From a virus: a stretch of DNA of 33,195 bases. How positions within the stretch are numbered: the first letter of the stretch is position 1; each line of letters opens with the position of its first letter. The translations under genes and the position numbers were made by a program. This document shows positions 32,078 to 33,195 of the stretch, one piece after another. The notes under the pieces were generated by a model. It was given only the letters and a program-made list of their open reading frames with translations, was not told the origin of the DNA and did no database searches. Location of the stretch: positions 1-33,195 of the IMG/VR virus record IMGVR_UViG_3300021368_001292. One strand, 5' to 3'.

Positions 32078-32085
32078 ATTATTTC

Positions 32086-33174
32086 CTATAATTCTGCGTC
32101 TGCTGTAACATTGGCAAGCCATACATTACTACTACCAGCAGATGTATAGTAAAGAGACATACCATCAGGGCCCTGATAGGAACTGGCAGCAGTTCCTGCT
32201 CCAACACCTGTCGAACCTATACCGATTTGTGGGGCATCACGCATTTGCACAGGCCACTCTACTTGATACATTACATGAGAAGAGTTCGCACCGAAATTTT
32301 GACCAAATATATATTTGGTGCCAGAGACACTGCTGGCCGTGTCAAAGGCTCCCACATAATAGCGTTGACAATTCCTAAGCTCTTCACTATATAAACGGTG
32401 TTCAAAATCTGTTGCAGTATCGCCAACCTCAAATTGAACGCCTGTAAGATATGCAGTTCCACCAGTTACTTGAAAATTAAGAGTTGCATCACTATGTTTC
32501 TGTCCATAATTGTTCTGTCTAAACCATGCATCTTGAGTTGGTGCAGCTGCCTGATTACTTCCAAAAAACCAATACATTTGAATTGCACTTTCACTAACAT
32601 TCCTTCTCCACCCATCAGTTGCATTGGCAGGAATTAAGTGAGTTTTCTTCTCCCAAGTATTTGCCTGATTAATAGTGAACTTTGTATAAAATTGACCATC
32701 TGCCACACTGTTTACTTGATTACTATCATTTAGTCTTAGTTGAAGAGTTCCAGTTCCAGCAACAGAAGATTTTATCCAATAAGTAAGTGTTGCTTGTTTT
32801 GCAGCAGCAGTTCCCCACCCCAAAGGGTTTGCATTGTATGTTTCAATATGTTGATAGAATAATGCTGTACAATCTGTACCAGATGGTGTTCTACTACTTG
32901 AAGCAACAACTGCTTTCAGACTATATGGGAATGTCTCAGTGGAAGGAACATCTGTACTTTGAGAAAAGGTAGTGGTTAATGTGCCACTGCCTTCATCTTG
33001 GTCTGTTAATGCACCCCATCTATCAGCAGTATGATATTGTCCGCTTGAATGACCTAATGCACTTGATGTTGTGCCACGTTGCCAGACTTCCATGGCGCCG
33101 TTAATAATAAGATTCCTACGACCAAGATTTGATGTAACCTGTCCACCAATTCCTTGAATTTTACTAAGTGCCAT
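32086..33174 (-). CDS. Tail fibre/receptor-contact protein, 362 aa, NGAMEVWQR type
   Basis: The N-terminus MALSKIQGIGGQVTSNLGRRNLIINGAMEVWQRGT is an attachment-type lead into a beta-sandwich region: 'ADRWGALTDQDEGSGTLTTTFSQS', 'FYQHIETYN', 'LTYWIKSSVAGTGTLQLRLNDSN', 'TWEKKTHLIPA', 'AYLTGVQFEVGDTATDFEHRLYSEELRNCQRYYVGAF'. The C-terminus ends NVTADAEL. It is a paralogue of the 29484-30662 protein. The N-terminal Met is at 33174 with AGGAAAC upstream; only 21 bases remain to the window edge, which show no further gene start. Confidence 0.75.
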   Translation of the reverse strand: MALSKIQGIGGQVTSNLGRRNLIINGAMEVWQRGTTSSALGHSSGQYHTADRWGALTDQDEGSGTLTTTFSQSTDVPSTETFPYSLKAVVASSSRTPSGTDCTALFYQHIETYNANPLGWGTAAAKQATLTYWIKSSVAGTGTLQLRLNDSNQVNSVADGQFYTKFTINQANTWEKKTHLIPANATDGWRRNVSESAIQMYWFFGSNQAAAPTQDAWFRQNNYGQKHSDATLNFQVTGGTAYLTGVQFEVGDTATDFEHRLYSEELRNCQRYYVGAFDTASSVSGTKYIFGQNFGANSSHVMYQVEWPVQMRDAPQIGIGSTGVGAGTAASSYQGPDGMSLYYTSAGSSNVWLANVTADAEL

Positions 33175-33195
33175 TTCTGTTTCCTATTTCTCTAT

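Noticed and set aside
32078-32122. Longer start for the 57-aa ORF
   Set aside because: It overlaps the end of the fibre gene and has no Shine-Dalgarno sequence, while the ATG at 32077 does.
20035-33174. Diversity-generating retroelement acting on the fibre genes
   Set aside because: No reverse transcriptase gene and no template/variable repeat pair with adenine-specific differences was seen; the repeats are ordinary coding modules.
1-33195. tRNA genes, photosynthesis or other auxiliary metabolic genes
   Set aside because: Looked for but not seen; all space is filled by structural, packaging and fibre genes plus uvsY and the HNH-like gene.

Overview
This window is a stretch of a T4-like myovirus genome, most probably a marine one. 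Almost every gene lies on the minus strand and encodes the virion morphogenesis set of T4: neck, tail completion, terminase, sheath, tube, portal, prohead core, protease, scaffold and major capsid proteins. The gene lengths and signature motifs match those families. The fibre proteins are of kinds that recur in marine T4-like phages: DTTPQLGGNLD repeats, DUF7483-like ends, MPFIGQ-type and PGVLVKE-type N-termini. The DNA looks moderately AT-rich by eye. Nothing here fixes the host: there are no photosynthesis or other host-type metabolic genes and no tRNA. No bacterial flank is visible, so it reads as a phage genome fragment.

Layout, in the direction of minus-strand transcription (right to left). 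(1) 33174-20035 is a tail fibre/adhesin locus of about 13 kb. It has two N-terminally 'NGxMxVWQR' fibres, each followed by a small ORF with a conserved C-terminus, an MPFIGQ-type fibre, a tail-assembly-chaperone-like ORF, a 1055-aa multidomain adhesin and a run of repeat fibres, one of which carries a cupredoxin-like domain. (2) 20004-17609 holds the neck and tail completion genes gp13, gp14 and gp15. (3) 17581-15157 is a second cluster of small fibres, some C1q-like, with another chaperone-like ORF. (4) 15148-9744 holds gp16 and gp17, the two terminase subunits, separated by a 1108-aa paralogue of the 1055-aa adhesin. (5) 9430-9729 is the only plus-strand gene, a degenerate HNH-like zinc protein. 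(6) 9315-1225 is the classic block gp18, gp19, gp20, gp67, gp68-like, an unknown ORF, gp21, gp22, gp23, ending in a strong intrinsic terminator. (7) 1138-1 holds gp3, the recombination mediator uvsY and the first codons of a further gene.

Regulation is visible in the sequence. TATAAATA boxes, the T4 late promoter consensus, lie 19-53 bp upstream of gp3, gp23, gp22, gp18, gp13 and the 25992 ORF, and one lies about 115 bp upstream of uvsY. Near-matches (AATAAATA, ACTAAATA) occupy the same position before gp20 and three fibre genes. Most genes have AGGA/GGAG Shine-Dalgarno sequences, and many neighbours are coupled by ATGA or TAATG overlaps.

Together the genes would build the capsid (gp20-gp23, gp67, gp68, gp21), package DNA (gp16/gp17), assemble tube and sheath (gp18, gp19, gp3, gp15), close the neck (gp13, gp14) and decorate the virion with an unusually large set of modular, repeatedly duplicated receptor-contact proteins. 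No gene-free stretch exceeds 300 bases; the longest gaps (466-583 and 9316-9429) hold promoters.
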